Of a stretch of DNA of 12,213 bases, positions 1-5,783 are shown piece after piece (within the stretch, counting starts at the first letter, position 1; each line of letters opens with the position of its first letter). A program made the position numbers and the translations under genes. The notes under the pieces are model-generated. The model saw only the letters and a list, made by a program, of their open reading frames with translations. It was not told where the DNA came from and ran no database searches. Location: NCBI GenBank assembly GCA_904502075.1, contig CAJGDL010000046.1, positions 1-12,213 of the forward strand, given 5' to 3'. The DNA is from an uncultured Alistipes sp. Its GTDB lineage: Bacteria; Bacteroidota; Bacteroidia; Bacteroidales; Rikenellaceae.

Positions 1-472
1 CACCCTTCGAGTAGGTCTGCTTGTAGATCTTGCCTCCGCGGTGAATCTCCGCAATCAGCAGGGTCGAAAGGGCATTCACACACGAAACACCCACGCCGTG
101 CAGACCGCCCGATACCTTGTAGGACCCCTTATCGAACTTACCTCCGGCGTGCAGCACAGTCAACACCACCTCCAGGGCCGACTTACCCTCCTTCTCGTGC
201 CAATCGGGCGGAATACCGCGACCGTTGTCCTTCACCGAGATCGAGTTATCCTCGTTGATCGTAACGAAAATATCGGAGCAGTGGCCCGCCAAAGCCTCGT
301 CGATGGAGTTATCGACCACCTCATACACCAAGTGGTGCAGACCCTTCTTGCCGATGTCGCCAATGTACATCGCGGGGCGCTTGCGCACTGCCTCCAGGCC
401 TTCAAGAACCTGAATATTCGACGCGGAATACTCCTCTTCCTGTCGTTTTACATTTTCCAAATCCGTACTCAT
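1..472 (-). CDS. gyrB: DNA gyrase subunit B, N-terminal part (runs off left edge)
   Basis: GyrB is the ATPase subunit of DNA gyrase, which introduces negative supercoils in the cytoplasm. The visible 157 codons are the start of the GHKL ATPase domain. Seen are RPAMYIGD (about residues 33-40), the ATP/Mg-binding helix EVVDNSIDEALAGH (about 51-64), DNGRGIP and the ATP lid GGLHGVGVSCVNALS. The start ATG at 470-472 gives MSTDLENVKRQEEEYSASNIQVLEGLEAV split over a typical GyrB N-terminus, and lies about 24 bases downstream of a well-formed promoter -7 box. ParE shares these motifs; the SASNIQVLEGLEAVRKRP stretch favours GyrB. The frame is open to base 1, so the transducer, TOPRIM and C-terminal parts are outside the window. 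It lies downstream of ftsE on the same strand but with its own promoter. Confidence 0.95.
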   Translation of the reverse strand, partial: MSTDLENVKRQEEEYSASNIQVLEGLEAVRKRPAMYIGDIGKKGLHHLVYEVVDNSIDEALAGHCSDIFVTINEDNSISVKDNGRGIPPDWHEKEGKSALEVVLTVLHAGGKFDKGSYKVSGGLHGVGVSCVNALSTLLIAEIHRGGKIYKQTYSKG

Positions 473-495
473 TTTCTTTGTATCGAAATAACGTA

Positions 496-526
496 CAAAA
501 GTAGGTATTTTTTTTCAATTTTGCAA
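496..526 (-). promoter_or_regulatory. Bacteroidota-type promoter of gyrB
   Basis: Read on the minus strand, TTG at 524-526 is followed by exactly 20 bases and then TACTTTTG at 496-503. This matches the Bacteroidota consensus TTG-N19-20-TAnnTTTG. Transcription would start near position 489, giving a leader of about 17 bases before the gyrB ATG. Confidence 0.85.
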
Positions 527-530
527 CACC

Positions 531-549
531 TTTTTAGCATAGCTAAAAA
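531..549. other. AT-rich 8-bp hairpin between ftsE and the gyrB promoter
   Basis: TTTTTAGC (531-538), loop ATA, GCTAAAAA (542-549) is a perfect 8-bp inverted repeat, 12 bases past the ftsE stop codon. It could act as a weak AU-rich terminator for ftsE or simply be AT-rich spacer next to the gyrB -33 box; there is only a short T-run in either direction. Confidence 0.4.
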
Positions 550-561
550 TATTTGCAAGGC

Positions 562-1308
562 TTAAATTTTCAACAAATCCTCTACGTCGATCTCCTGCAT
601 TCGCCCCTTCGCGAAGAGCAGCGTACGGGCAGGGTAGTCCTCAATGAGGGCCGTATTGTGGGTCGACATCACCACGGCCGTTCCCGAGGCGGCAATATCT
701 TGAAAAATCTTCATGATGCCGTCGGCCGTCACCGGGTCGAGGTTGCCTGTAGGCTCGTCGGCCAACAGCAACTTCGGTTTATTGACCAGCGCACGAGCGA
801 TCACCAGGCGCTGTTGCTCGCCACCCGAGAGTTCGAAGGGCATTTTATAATCTTTGGTATCGAGTTGCACCAACCTGAGCACCTCGTCGATGCGTTGGCG
901 AATGGCCTCCTCCTTTTTCCAACCCGTGGCCCGCATCACATCGTATAGGTTGCGGAATACATTGCGATCGGTCAGAAGTTGGTAGTCCTGAAAGACAATA
1001 CCGATGCGACGGCGCAGGTAGGGGATTTCGCTTCTTTTCAGCCTTCTCAAATCAAAGCCCACAACCTCTCCTTCTCCCACCAAAAGTTGCAGTTCGGCAT
1101 AGAGTGTTTTCAGAAGTGATGATTTTCCACTTCCCACACGCCCAATGAGATAGACAAACTCACCTTCACAAACTTCGAGGTGAATATCCGAGAGTATCAT
1201 CTCTCCCTCCCGAACCAATCGCTTGGCCGAATATTGACCGAAGTCTCCTCCGGCATGATAGATCGAAACATTGCGCAGGCTCACCACGCGTTTTGCGGTT
1301 TGCTCCAT
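562..1308 (-). CDS. ftsE: FtsE-type ABC transporter ATP-binding protein
   Basis: FtsE is the ATPase that works with the membrane protein FtsX to control peptidoglycan hydrolysis during cell division. The 248-residue product has every ABC element: Walker A GRVGSGKSS (about 56-64), Q-loop VFQDYQLL (Q107), signature LSGGEQQ (160-166) followed by RLVIARAL, Walker B LLLADEP (180-186), GNLD, and H-loop STHN (H217). The open frame continues 20 codons upstream, but those codons overlap the terminator hairpin of the preceding gene. The ATG at 1306-1308 is chosen because GGAGG lies 6 bases before it and because the protein then starts like the family. No ftsX is adjacent here: gyrB follows. No promoter was found in the 76-base gap upstream, so expression may depend on read-through from the isomerase gene. 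LolD-like ATPases are related, but the PTGNLD and Q-loop context and the size fit FtsE. Confidence 0.87.
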   Translation of the reverse strand: MEQTAKRVVSLRNVSIYHAGGDFGQYSAKRLVREGEMILSDIHLEVCEGEFVYLIGRVGSGKSSLLKTLYAELQLLVGEGEVVGFDLRRLKRSEIPYLRRRIGIVFQDYQLLTDRNVFRNLYDVMRATGWKKEEAIRQRIDEVLRLVQLDTKDYKMPFELSGGEQQRLVIARALVNKPKLLLADEPTGNLDPVTADGIMKIFQDIAASGTAVVMSTHNTALIEDYPARTLLFAKGRMQEIDVEDLLKI

Positions 1309-1332
1309 AACGAACCTCCAAATGATGATTGC

Positions 1333-1372
1333 AAAAAAAGAGCGGTATGGCGGGGTTGCGCCCGCCATACCG
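1333..1372 (-). terminator. Intrinsic terminator after the prolyl isomerase gene
   Basis: A perfect 12-bp stem (CGGTATGGCGGG at 1343-1354 with CCCGCCATACCG at 1361-1372, 6-base loop) is followed on the minus strand by CT and then seven T (1333-1339). It sits 13 bases past the isomerase stop codon and only 24 bases before the ftsE start, so it terminates or attenuates transcription going into ftsE. Confidence 0.88.
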
Positions 1373-1384
1373 ACCCATTAACGA

Positions 1385-2002
1385 CTACTCCTCGACAATC
1401 TTCACCGAGAGCATACGATCGCCCGGGCAGATGTCGTCAATCACATCCAACCCCTCGATCACCTTGCCGAAGCAGGTGTGGCGGCCATCCAGGTGCTGCG
1501 TATTCTCGCGGCAGTGGCAGATGAAGAACTGCGAGCCACCCGTATCCTTGCCGGCGTGGGCCATCGACATCACACCGCGGTCGTGGTACTGACGCGGAGC
1601 CGAGGTCTCACACTTGATGCGGTAGCCCGGGCCTCCCGTACCATCGCCTCGAGGGCAGCCGCCCTGAATTACGAAGTCGGGGATCACACGGTGAAAGGTC
1701 AGACCATCGTAGAAGTTGTGGTTGGCCAGATCAACAAAATTCTGCACCGTGCCGGGCGTTTCGTCCTTGTAGAGTTCGGCCTTCATCACACCCTTCTCGG
1801 TCTCGATGATGGCATAGAGTTTCTTTTCGCTCATAGTATCTTGTTTTTGAATTGTTTTTGCCTGCTCCAAGGCCTCGATACGCAGCACCGCCCCCTCGAA
1901 AGCGGGCTTTGCGGCCTCCTTTTTCCCGAAGGCCCACTCCCCAAGGGCGATCAAAACACCCACCGCGAGGAGTAACAGCATAATATTTGCAAGTCGTTTC
2001 AT
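1385..2002 (-). CDS. Cyclophilin-type peptidyl-prolyl cis-trans isomerase, membrane-anchored
   Basis: The enzyme interconverts cis and trans peptide bonds before proline to help proteins fold. Of 205 residues, about 8-24 form one hydrophobic segment (IMLLLLAVGVLIALGEWAF), probably an uncleaved anchor facing the periplasm. There follows a linker and a cyclophilin domain from about residue 60. The active-site stretch FHRVIPDFVIQGG supplies R105, F110 and Q113 (equivalents of R55, F60 and Q63 of human CypA). GVMSMAHAGKDTGGSQFFI and HLDGRHTCFGKV complete the signature; the CypA tryptophan W121 is replaced by His170, as in many bacterial cyclophilins. A second in-frame ATG at 1832-1834 (Met57, MSEKKLYA) begins exactly where a soluble cyclophilin would, so a cytosolic form is possible. 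A -7 box is visible upstream and a strong terminator downstream. Confidence 0.93.
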   Translation of the reverse strand: MKRLANIMLLLLAVGVLIALGEWAFGKKEAAKPAFEGAVLRIEALEQAKTIQKQDTMSEKKLYAIIETEKGVMKAELYKDETPGTVQNFVDLANHNFYDGLTFHRVIPDFVIQGGCPRGDGTGGPGYRIKCETSAPRQYHDRGVMSMAHAGKDTGGSQFFICHCRENTQHLDGRHTCFGKVIEGLDVIDDICPGDRMLSVKIVEE

Positions 2003-2024
2003 CGTTGTTACCGTTTAATTCGGT

Positions 2025-2032
2025 CAAAGATA
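2025..2032 (-). promoter_or_regulatory. -7 box of the prolyl isomerase gene
   Basis: TATCTTTG on the minus strand matches TAnnTTTG and lies 22 bases before the isomerase ATG. No TTG stands at the ideal 19-20 bases upstream (TTC does); a TTTG lies 25 bases away, inside the heptamer repeat. The -7 box is clear and the -33 box is uncertain. Confidence 0.6.
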
Positions 2033-2043
2033 CAAAATATTTT

Positions 2044-2071
2044 TGAATTTTGAATTCCAAATTTTGAATTT
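2044..2071. repeat. Four-unit 7-base tandem repeat (TGAATTT family)
   Basis: The units TGAATTT, TGAATTC, CAAATTT and TGAATTT run head to tail with a strict 7-base period. They fill the core between the divergent promoters of the isomerase and ssrA. Related arrays lie at 3903-3930 and 9119-9153. Confidence 0.8.
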
Positions 2072-2083
2072 TCACTATCTTTG
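2049..2083 (+). promoter_or_regulatory. Promoter of ssrA
   Basis: TATCTTTG at 2076-2083 is a full match to TAnnTTTG and lies 12 bases before the mature 5' end of tmRNA. The best -33 candidate, TTTG at 2049-2052, is 23 bases upstream, slightly longer than the usual 19-20, and is supplied by the heptamer repeat. The -7 box is convincing; the -33 assignment is tentative. Confidence 0.65.
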
Positions 2084-2095
2084 CACCTGCAATCA

Positions 2096-2496
2096 GGGGC
2101 TGACCGGTTTTGACAGCAGGTAGAGTTTGATTGTAAGCACGTCGAGCGCTGTGTGGCGGCTCGTTAATCCCGACGCTCAAACTACAAATGGCAATAACAG
2201 CTATGCACTCGCTGCCTAATTTCAAGGAAATGGAGGCTTAATCGCGTGGTTCAAGGATAACCGTGCGACGAGTATCCCGGGCGACAGTTCCGCTCCTTAA
2301 CAGTGGCTCATACGGGGTATCATCAATTTGGAGATCGTGCGATATGCGCCTCGGTTATCGTGCTAAATTTAGAGGCTGGGCTTCCGATTAGGCCGCCGCC
2401 TGCCGGGTCGGAAGAGAAGGACGAAATGGTCGGCTAAACGTGTAGAAAGCTTTCGGGTTCCTTGTTTGGACAGGGGTTCGACTCCCCTCAGCTCCA
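2096..2496 (+). ncRNA. ssrA: Transfer-messenger RNA (tmRNA)
   Basis: tmRNA rescues stalled ribosomes by acting first as alanyl-tRNA and then as a short mRNA that adds a degradation tag, with SmpB as partner. The 401-base gene has the expected tRNA-like ends. The 5' GGGGCTG pairs with 3' CAGCTCC (7-bp acceptor with one G-U), and a T arm AGGGG-TTCGACT-CCCCT directly precedes the acceptor strand. The 5' side shows the D-like GACCGGTTTTGACAGC. Between the ends is the tag frame at 2190-2219, followed by the GC-rich pseudoknot region. The 3' terminal CCA is not encoded (A is followed by CTT) and must be added after transcription, which is common in this phylum. It has its own promoter and terminator and is divergent from the isomerase gene. 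Confidence 0.97.
2190..2219 (+). other. tmRNA tag-peptide reading frame
   Basis: Resuming at GGC, the frame reads G-N-N-S-Y-A-L-A-A and then TAA. With the alanine charged on tmRNA, the tag would be AGNNSYALAA. The C-terminal YALAA is the part recognised by ClpXP-type proteases and is conserved across tmRNA tags, which supports the chosen frame and resume codon. Confidence 0.9.
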
Positions 2497-2500
2497 CTTC

Positions 2501-2530
2501 AAAAAGAGGTCATATTCAGACCTCTTTTTT
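2501..2530 (+). terminator. Intrinsic terminator of ssrA
   Basis: AAAAAGAGGTC (2501-2511) pairs with GACCTCTTTTT (2519-2529) across a 7-base loop, and the right arm ends in six T. It begins 5 bases after the tmRNA 3' end. Confidence 0.9.
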
Positions 2531-2589
2531 CGTTTCGCTGAGGGTCGCGCTCAGCCGGTGGCGCCTCGGACAAATATAGGGTCATTTGC

Positions 2590-2716
2590 TTAGATAGCAA
2601 AACGCGCGACTTGCAAGCAAGTTAAAAGCATTGGCGATAATGCCGAGTAAATAAATTTTCTCGTCACCATCGCCAATCCTTTTAGCCATAGGCTTTACGC
2701 CCGTTTTGCAATCCAA
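2590..2716. repeat. Long imperfect hairpin (structured element of unknown type)
   Basis: The two arms (about 2590-2638 and 2669-2716) pair over most of their length. The inner 18-bp arm, 2621-2638 with 2669-2686, has one G-U and one mismatch. The outer arm GCAAAACG/CGTTTTGC (2597-2604 with 2702-2709) extends on both sides, with three pairs inside (2606-2608) and GAT/ATC outside. AAGC/GCTT (2615-2618 with 2692-2695) pairs in between. The apical loop has a further CGAG/CTCG stem. About 35 base pairs form in total. No T-run follows either arm, so it is not a simple terminator. It could be a small structured RNA or a palindromic mobile remnant; no target-site duplication was found. Confidence 0.65.
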
Positions 2717-2748
2717 TGCCTCCCTTTTGCCGCTCGGCTGCGGCGGCC

Positions 2749-2819
2749 GTTCGACTCCCGGTCGTGAGGCGTTGTAAGGTTGAAAGTATAATGGAGGGCT
2801 TTGAGGACCTCTTTTTCGT
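2749..2819 (+). repeat. Possible degraded partial copy of the tmRNA 3' end and terminator
   Basis: GTTCGACTCCC (2749-2759) is identical to the tmRNA T-loop segment at 2476-2486. GACCTCTTTTT followed by CGTT (2806-2820) closely matches the right arm of the ssrA terminator and following bases (2519-2534). Order and strand are the same, but the spacing differs (56 against 42 bases) and the intervening sequence is unlike. This could be a relic of a site-specific integration at tmRNA or coincidence. Confidence 0.3.
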
Positions 2820-2861
2820 TCGGAGTCGGAGTCTTTCCACCAAAATTTATACTCGATTCAC

Positions 2862-2895
2862 AAAAAAATGCCCGAACTCCTGATTGAGTTCGGGC
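2862..2895 (-). terminator. Intrinsic terminator of the outer-membrane barrel gene
   Basis: GCCCGAACTC (2870-2879) and GAGTTCGGGC (2886-2895) form a perfect 10-bp stem with a 6-base loop. On the minus strand the stem is followed by A and a run of seven T (2862-2868). It lies 33 bases past the stop codon of the gene ending at 2929. Confidence 0.9.
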
Positions 2896-2928
2896 ACCAA
2901 CTTATTACTTGAAGAGTGCGACCGCCTA

Positions 2929-3633
2929 TTAGAATTTCACACCCAATTTCGCATAGAACGAGGTAACCGACATTTTGGTTTTAGAGCTATTGCTGTCCAC
3001 TCCGGTTCTATTGTTATATTGCTCTTTTTTCTGCACAAGTTTCAGCCCCTGATGCATCAGACCGAGGTTAAAATTGAACTTGCGAGCCGTAAAGCCTACA
3101 CCGAAATCGCAGTAGAAGCCACCTTTAAGTTTTGTTTCCGAGGAGTTGCTCCAATTGTATTTATCGATGCCGAGTCCTTGATGACCGGGGCGTGAGCCCG
3201 AGTTTGATTTACTTTTATTCATATCCGAAGCGAGAACGGCGGTGGCACCAAGGCTCAATGAGATATAGGGAGCAAAATGCTTCTTTATCGGGTAATAACC
3301 CTTCAAGTTAAAGAAGATCGGCATCATGGCGGTATCCCAGTCTTCTGAATGTACGACCTCCTCGCTGAGATCTCCATGGGCATACTGCACACCGAGACCC
3401 AAACCTCCAAAGAGGTAGTCGCCTACACGCACACCATGAATGGTCTCCAAAAGGGGGCGTGAGAAATTGGTCTTGACCTTTTCGTTTTGACCATTGAAAT
3501 CCATCTTAAGTTTGCCTCCCGTGGCATAACCTAAGTTCAACTCGCCCTGGTAGCGGACTTTCCAATCACTCTGCGCAAAAGAAGTTGCGGTTACGCCACA
3601 TATAAGTAGCATCAAAAGGAAAAGTTTCTTCAT
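2929..3633 (-). CDS. Small outer-membrane beta-barrel protein
   Basis: The 234-residue product starts with a clear signal peptide (MKKLFLLMLLICGVTATSFA, cleavage likely before QSDW). The rest alternates short polar and aromatic segments typical of beta strands, such as GELNLGYATGGKLKMDF, YLFGGLGLGVQYAHG, FAPYISLSLGATAVL, GGFYCDFGVGFTARKFNFNLGL and SFYAKLGVKF, and ends in the C-terminal phenylalanine used for outer-membrane insertion. Size and layout fit the small 8-stranded barrels (OmpW/PorT-like, 'outer membrane beta-barrel' families) common in Bacteroidota. No substrate or partner can be assigned. A serine/asparagine-rich loop near residues 137-166 is probably surface-exposed. It is a single-gene unit with its own -7 box and terminator, divergent from the transporter gene. 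Confidence 0.8.
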   Translation of the reverse strand: MKKLFLLMLLICGVTATSFAQSDWKVRYQGELNLGYATGGKLKMDFNGQNEKVKTNFSRPLLETIHGVRVGDYLFGGLGLGVQYAHGDLSEEVVHSEDWDTAMMPIFFNLKGYYPIKKHFAPYISLSLGATAVLASDMNKSKSNSGSRPGHQGLGIDKYNWSNSSETKLKGGFYCDFGVGFTARKFNFNLGLMHQGLKLVQKKEQYNNRTGVDSNSSKTKMSVTSFYAKLGVKF

Positions 3634-3726
3634 CGTTTTGTTTGTATGAGGTTAAAAACAAAGTTCTTTATTGGGTTGATAGCCGGCTTTGTGGTTCGGA
3701 CGAGAAGCCCTTTCCACTCAGCAAGA

Positions 3727-3734
3727 CAAAGATA
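3727..3734 (-). promoter_or_regulatory. -7 box of the outer-membrane barrel gene
   Basis: TATCTTTG on the minus strand matches TAnnTTTG. It would give a 5' leader of roughly 85-90 bases before the ATG at 3633. No TTG lies at the expected -33 distance, so activity may need a factor or the assignment may be wrong. The 289-base region between the two divergent genes (3634-3922) holds nothing else recognised apart from the heptamer array beginning at 3903. Confidence 0.5.
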
Positions 3735-3902
3735 AGAATATTTTTTTGTATTTGGGATGAGAAACGAAGATTTATTTTCGGGTTTCGGCTCTTTTTACGC
3801 TCCTCGCAAATACCTTTACTGACTCTAATGCCTCATGGTTGCGAGTATAGCCGATTAAAATCCGATACGGAGGAATATCCATTTGGGATCAACCCAAAAT
3901 TT

Positions 3903-3930
3903 TGAAATTTGAAATTTGATTTTTGAATTT
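3903..3930. repeat. Four-unit 7-base tandem repeat upstream of the transporter promoter
   Basis: The units TGAAATT, TGAAATT, TGATTTT and TGAATTT follow each other with a strict 7-base period and end 10 bases before the -33 box of the transporter promoter. They belong to the same family as the arrays at 2044-2071 and 9119-9153. Confidence 0.75.
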
Positions 3931-3940
3931 CCGAAAAAGG

Positions 3941-3971
3941 TTTGGTTATTCGGAAATTATGGCTACTTTTG
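3941..3971 (+). promoter_or_regulatory. Bacteroidota-type promoter of the transporter gene
   Basis: TTTG (3941-3944), 19 bases, then TACTTTTG (3964-3971) is a full match to the consensus. It lies downstream of the first in-frame ATG (3923) of the open frame, so translation must begin later; this supports the ATG at 4043. Confidence 0.85.
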
Positions 3972-3995
3972 TGGCCAAATATAACACTACTAACG

Positions 3996-4027
3996 GTTTC
4001 GAGGTTTGGACGGCCGAAAATCGAAAC
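3996..4027 (+). other. Stem-loop in the 5' leader of the transporter mRNA
   Basis: GTTTCGA (3996-4002) and TCGAAAC (4021-4027) are perfect complements around an 18-base loop that contains CGGCCG. The stem ends 15 bases before the start codon and could affect ribosome access. No known riboswitch fold was recognised. Confidence 0.35.
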
Positions 4028-4042
4028 ACAAAACCCAACAAA

Positions 4043-5707
4043 ATGGATTGGTTATACGCGCTTTTTTGCGGAAACGGCATTGCTCACGCAGTGCTGACAT
4101 TGGCTTTGGCCATCACGGGTGGTATTCTGCTCGGAAAAGTTAAGATCGGCGGAGTCTCGCTCGGCATCACCTGGATTCTCTTCGTGGGTATCTTCCTGAG
4201 CCACTTCGGAATGACCATCGACGACGAGGTATTACACTTTGTCAAGGAGTTTGGTCTGATTCTCTTCGTCTTCTCGATCGGCTTGCAGGTGGGCCCGGGT
4301 TTCTTCTCCTCTTTCAAGCAGGGGGGTATGACCCTCGTGTCGCTCGCCTCGGCCATTGTATTATTAGGTGTGCTGACCGCCTACATCCTCCACCTGGTGA
4401 CGGGGGTAGATATTCCGACCATGGTGGGTATTCTCTCGGGAGCCGTAACCAACACCCCGGGATTGGGTGCCGCCCAGCAGGCCTACACCGATGCTACGGG
4501 CATCAACGACCCGAACATCGCCCTCGGTTATGCCGTGGCCTATCCGCTCGGTGTGGTGGGTATCATCCTCTCAATGCTTATCGTTCGCTATGTGATGCGC
4601 ATCAACTTCAAGAAGGAGGATGAGGGGCTGAAGGCCATCAGCCAAGAGCACAAGATGCCCGAGCGCGTTTCGCTGGAGTTTGCCAACGACATCCTCGATG
4701 GCAAGACGGTGGGCTATGTGCGCCAGTTGGTGAACCGTTCGTTTGTCATCTCACGCATTCAGCATGCCGACGGTTCGATCACCATCGCCGAGGCCGAAAC
4801 CGTGCTGAAACTCCACGAGAAGCTTCTGATCATCTCCTCGCCCGAGGATATGCCGGCGGTGATCGCCTTCCTGGGCCACAAGGTGGAGATGACCGACGAG
4901 GAGTGGGGTAAGAACACCCCCAACTCGGAGCTTGTGTCGCGCCGTATTCTGATTACCCGCTCGAGCATCAACGGCAAGCGTTTTGCCGACCTGAAACTCC
5001 GCACCCGCTTCGGCATCAACATTACGCGTGTAAACCGTGCCGGTGTCGATCTGATTCCCTACCAGAACATGGAGCTTCAGATTGGCGACCGCGTGATGGT
5101 GGTGGGTACGTTGAAGGGGATCGAGAAGGTTGAGGCCCTGCTCGGCAACTCGCTCAAGAAGCTCAACGAGCCCAACCTGATCACCATCTTCATCGGTATC
5201 GCCCTGGGTGTGATGCTCGGCTCGATTCCCTTGATGAATGTACCCCAACCCGTGAAGCTCGGTTTGGCCGGCGGCCCGCTGATCATCGCCCTCCTGATCG
5301 GTCGCTTCGGACCCCACTTCCACCTGGTTACCTATACCACGATGAGTGCCAACCTCATGTTGCGCGAGGTGGGTATCGCCCTCTTCCTGGCCGCCGTGGG
5401 TATCGGTGCCGGCGACGGATTCTTCTCCACGATTGCCGAGGGCGGTTGGCGTTGGATCGGCTACGGAGCCATCATCACGATTCTTCCGTTGCTGATTGTC
5501 GGTATCTTCGCCCGTGTGGTGCTGAAACTCAACTACTACACGATGATGGGTCTGATGTCGGGTGCTATGACCGACCCCCCGGCCCTGGCCTATGCCAACT
5601 CGACGGCCGGCAACGATATGCCCGCCATCAGCTACGCTACGGTCTATCCCGTTGTGATGTTCCTACGCGTATTGACGGCGCAGCTCTTTATCCTATTCTC
5701 TTTTTAA
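4043..5707 (+). CDS. AspT/YidE-YbjL family putative transporter with two RCK_C domains
   Basis: This is an integral inner-membrane protein of 554 residues with the duplicated architecture of the aspartate:alanine exchanger (AAE) family. Two hydrophobic halves (about 10-187 and 378-554) flank a central cytoplasmic region with two TrkA-C/RCK_C-type domains (about 205-280 and 295-370). The duplicated family motif is visible as GILSGAVTNTPGLGAA (about 129-144) and GLMSGAMTDPPALAYA (about 503-518). Each is followed by a YAVAYPLGV or YATVYPVVM segment. The substrate cannot be deduced: AspT exchanges aspartate for alanine, but most YidE-like members are uncharacterised. The start MDWLYALF is chosen because the promoter lies within the longer open frame and because the residues before it do not look like a transporter N-terminus. 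It is a single-gene unit followed by a hairpin. Confidence 0.9.
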   Translation: MDWLYALFCGNGIAHAVLTLALAITGGILLGKVKIGGVSLGITWILFVGIFLSHFGMTIDDEVLHFVKEFGLILFVFSIGLQVGPGFFSSFKQGGMTLVSLASAIVLLGVLTAYILHLVTGVDIPTMVGILSGAVTNTPGLGAAQQAYTDATGINDPNIALGYAVAYPLGVVGIILSMLIVRYVMRINFKKEDEGLKAISQEHKMPERVSLEFANDILDGKTVGYVRQLVNRSFVISRIQHADGSITIAEAETVLKLHEKLLIISSPEDMPAVIAFLGHKVEMTDEEWGKNTPNSELVSRRILITRSSINGKRFADLKLRTRFGINITRVNRAGVDLIPYQNMELQIGDRVMVVGTLKGIEKVEALLGNSLKKLNEPNLITIFIGIALGVMLGSIPLMNVPQPVKLGLAGGPLIIALLIGRFGPHFHLVTYTTMSANLMLREVGIALFLAAVGIGAGDGFFSTIAEGGWRWIGYGAIITILPLLIVGIFARVVLKLNYYTMMGLMSGAMTDPPALAYANSTAGNDMPAISYATVYPVVMFLRVLTAQLFILFSF

Positions 5708-5736
5708 TTTTATAGGGCATATTTTGCACCTCAATC

Positions 5737-5783
5737 ATTGGGGCGAATGGAATGTACGATGAGTACTATCCATCCGCCCCAAT
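5737..5783 (+). terminator. Hairpin downstream of the transporter gene, probable terminator
   Basis: ATTGGGGCGAATGGA (5737-5751) and TCCATCCGCCCCAAT (5769-5783) pair over 15 positions with one mismatch, and GTAC/GTAC can pair in the loop. A further outer stem, ATTTTGC/GCAAAAT (5721-5727 with 5795-5801), with GGGC/GCTC-type pairs beyond it, extends the fold to about 5715-5807. The T-run after the main stem is poor (TTT after AAT), so termination strength is uncertain. Confidence 0.55.

Larger units (their letters stand above)
2531..2861. other. Convergent gene-free region with stem-loops
   Basis: These 331 bases between the ssrA terminator and the terminator of the barrel protein gene hold no credible coding sequence. 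They contain several inverted repeats: GCTGAG/CTCAGC (2537-2542 with 2550-2555), the long hairpin at 2590-2716, GCCGC/GCGGC (2729-2733 with 2740-2744) and CGAC/GTCG (2752-2755 with 2761-2764). Two short matches to the tmRNA 3' region lie at 2749-2759 and 2806-2816. No Bacteroidota -7 box was recognised in it. Confidence 0.7.

Noticed and set aside
1309..1368. 20-codon upstream extension of ftsE
   Set aside because: These codons cover the terminator hairpin of the preceding gene, and a GGAGG at the right distance marks the later ATG at 1306-1308.
1731..2225. Minus-strand open frame crossing the isomerase N-terminus, the promoters and the tmRNA 5' part
   Set aside because: It overlaps the tmRNA gene and translates the heptamer repeat; the other frame encodes a clear cyclophilin.
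2741..2770. Possible tRNA T-arm (GTTCGACTCCC)
   Set aside because: Flanking bases do not form the 5-bp T stem and no cloverleaf can be drawn around it; kept only as a possible relic of the tmRNA end.
4751..5323. 190-codon minus-strand open frame inside the transporter gene
   Set aside because: It is a shadow of the plus-strand transporter, rich in H/Q/G/D with no recognisable domain.
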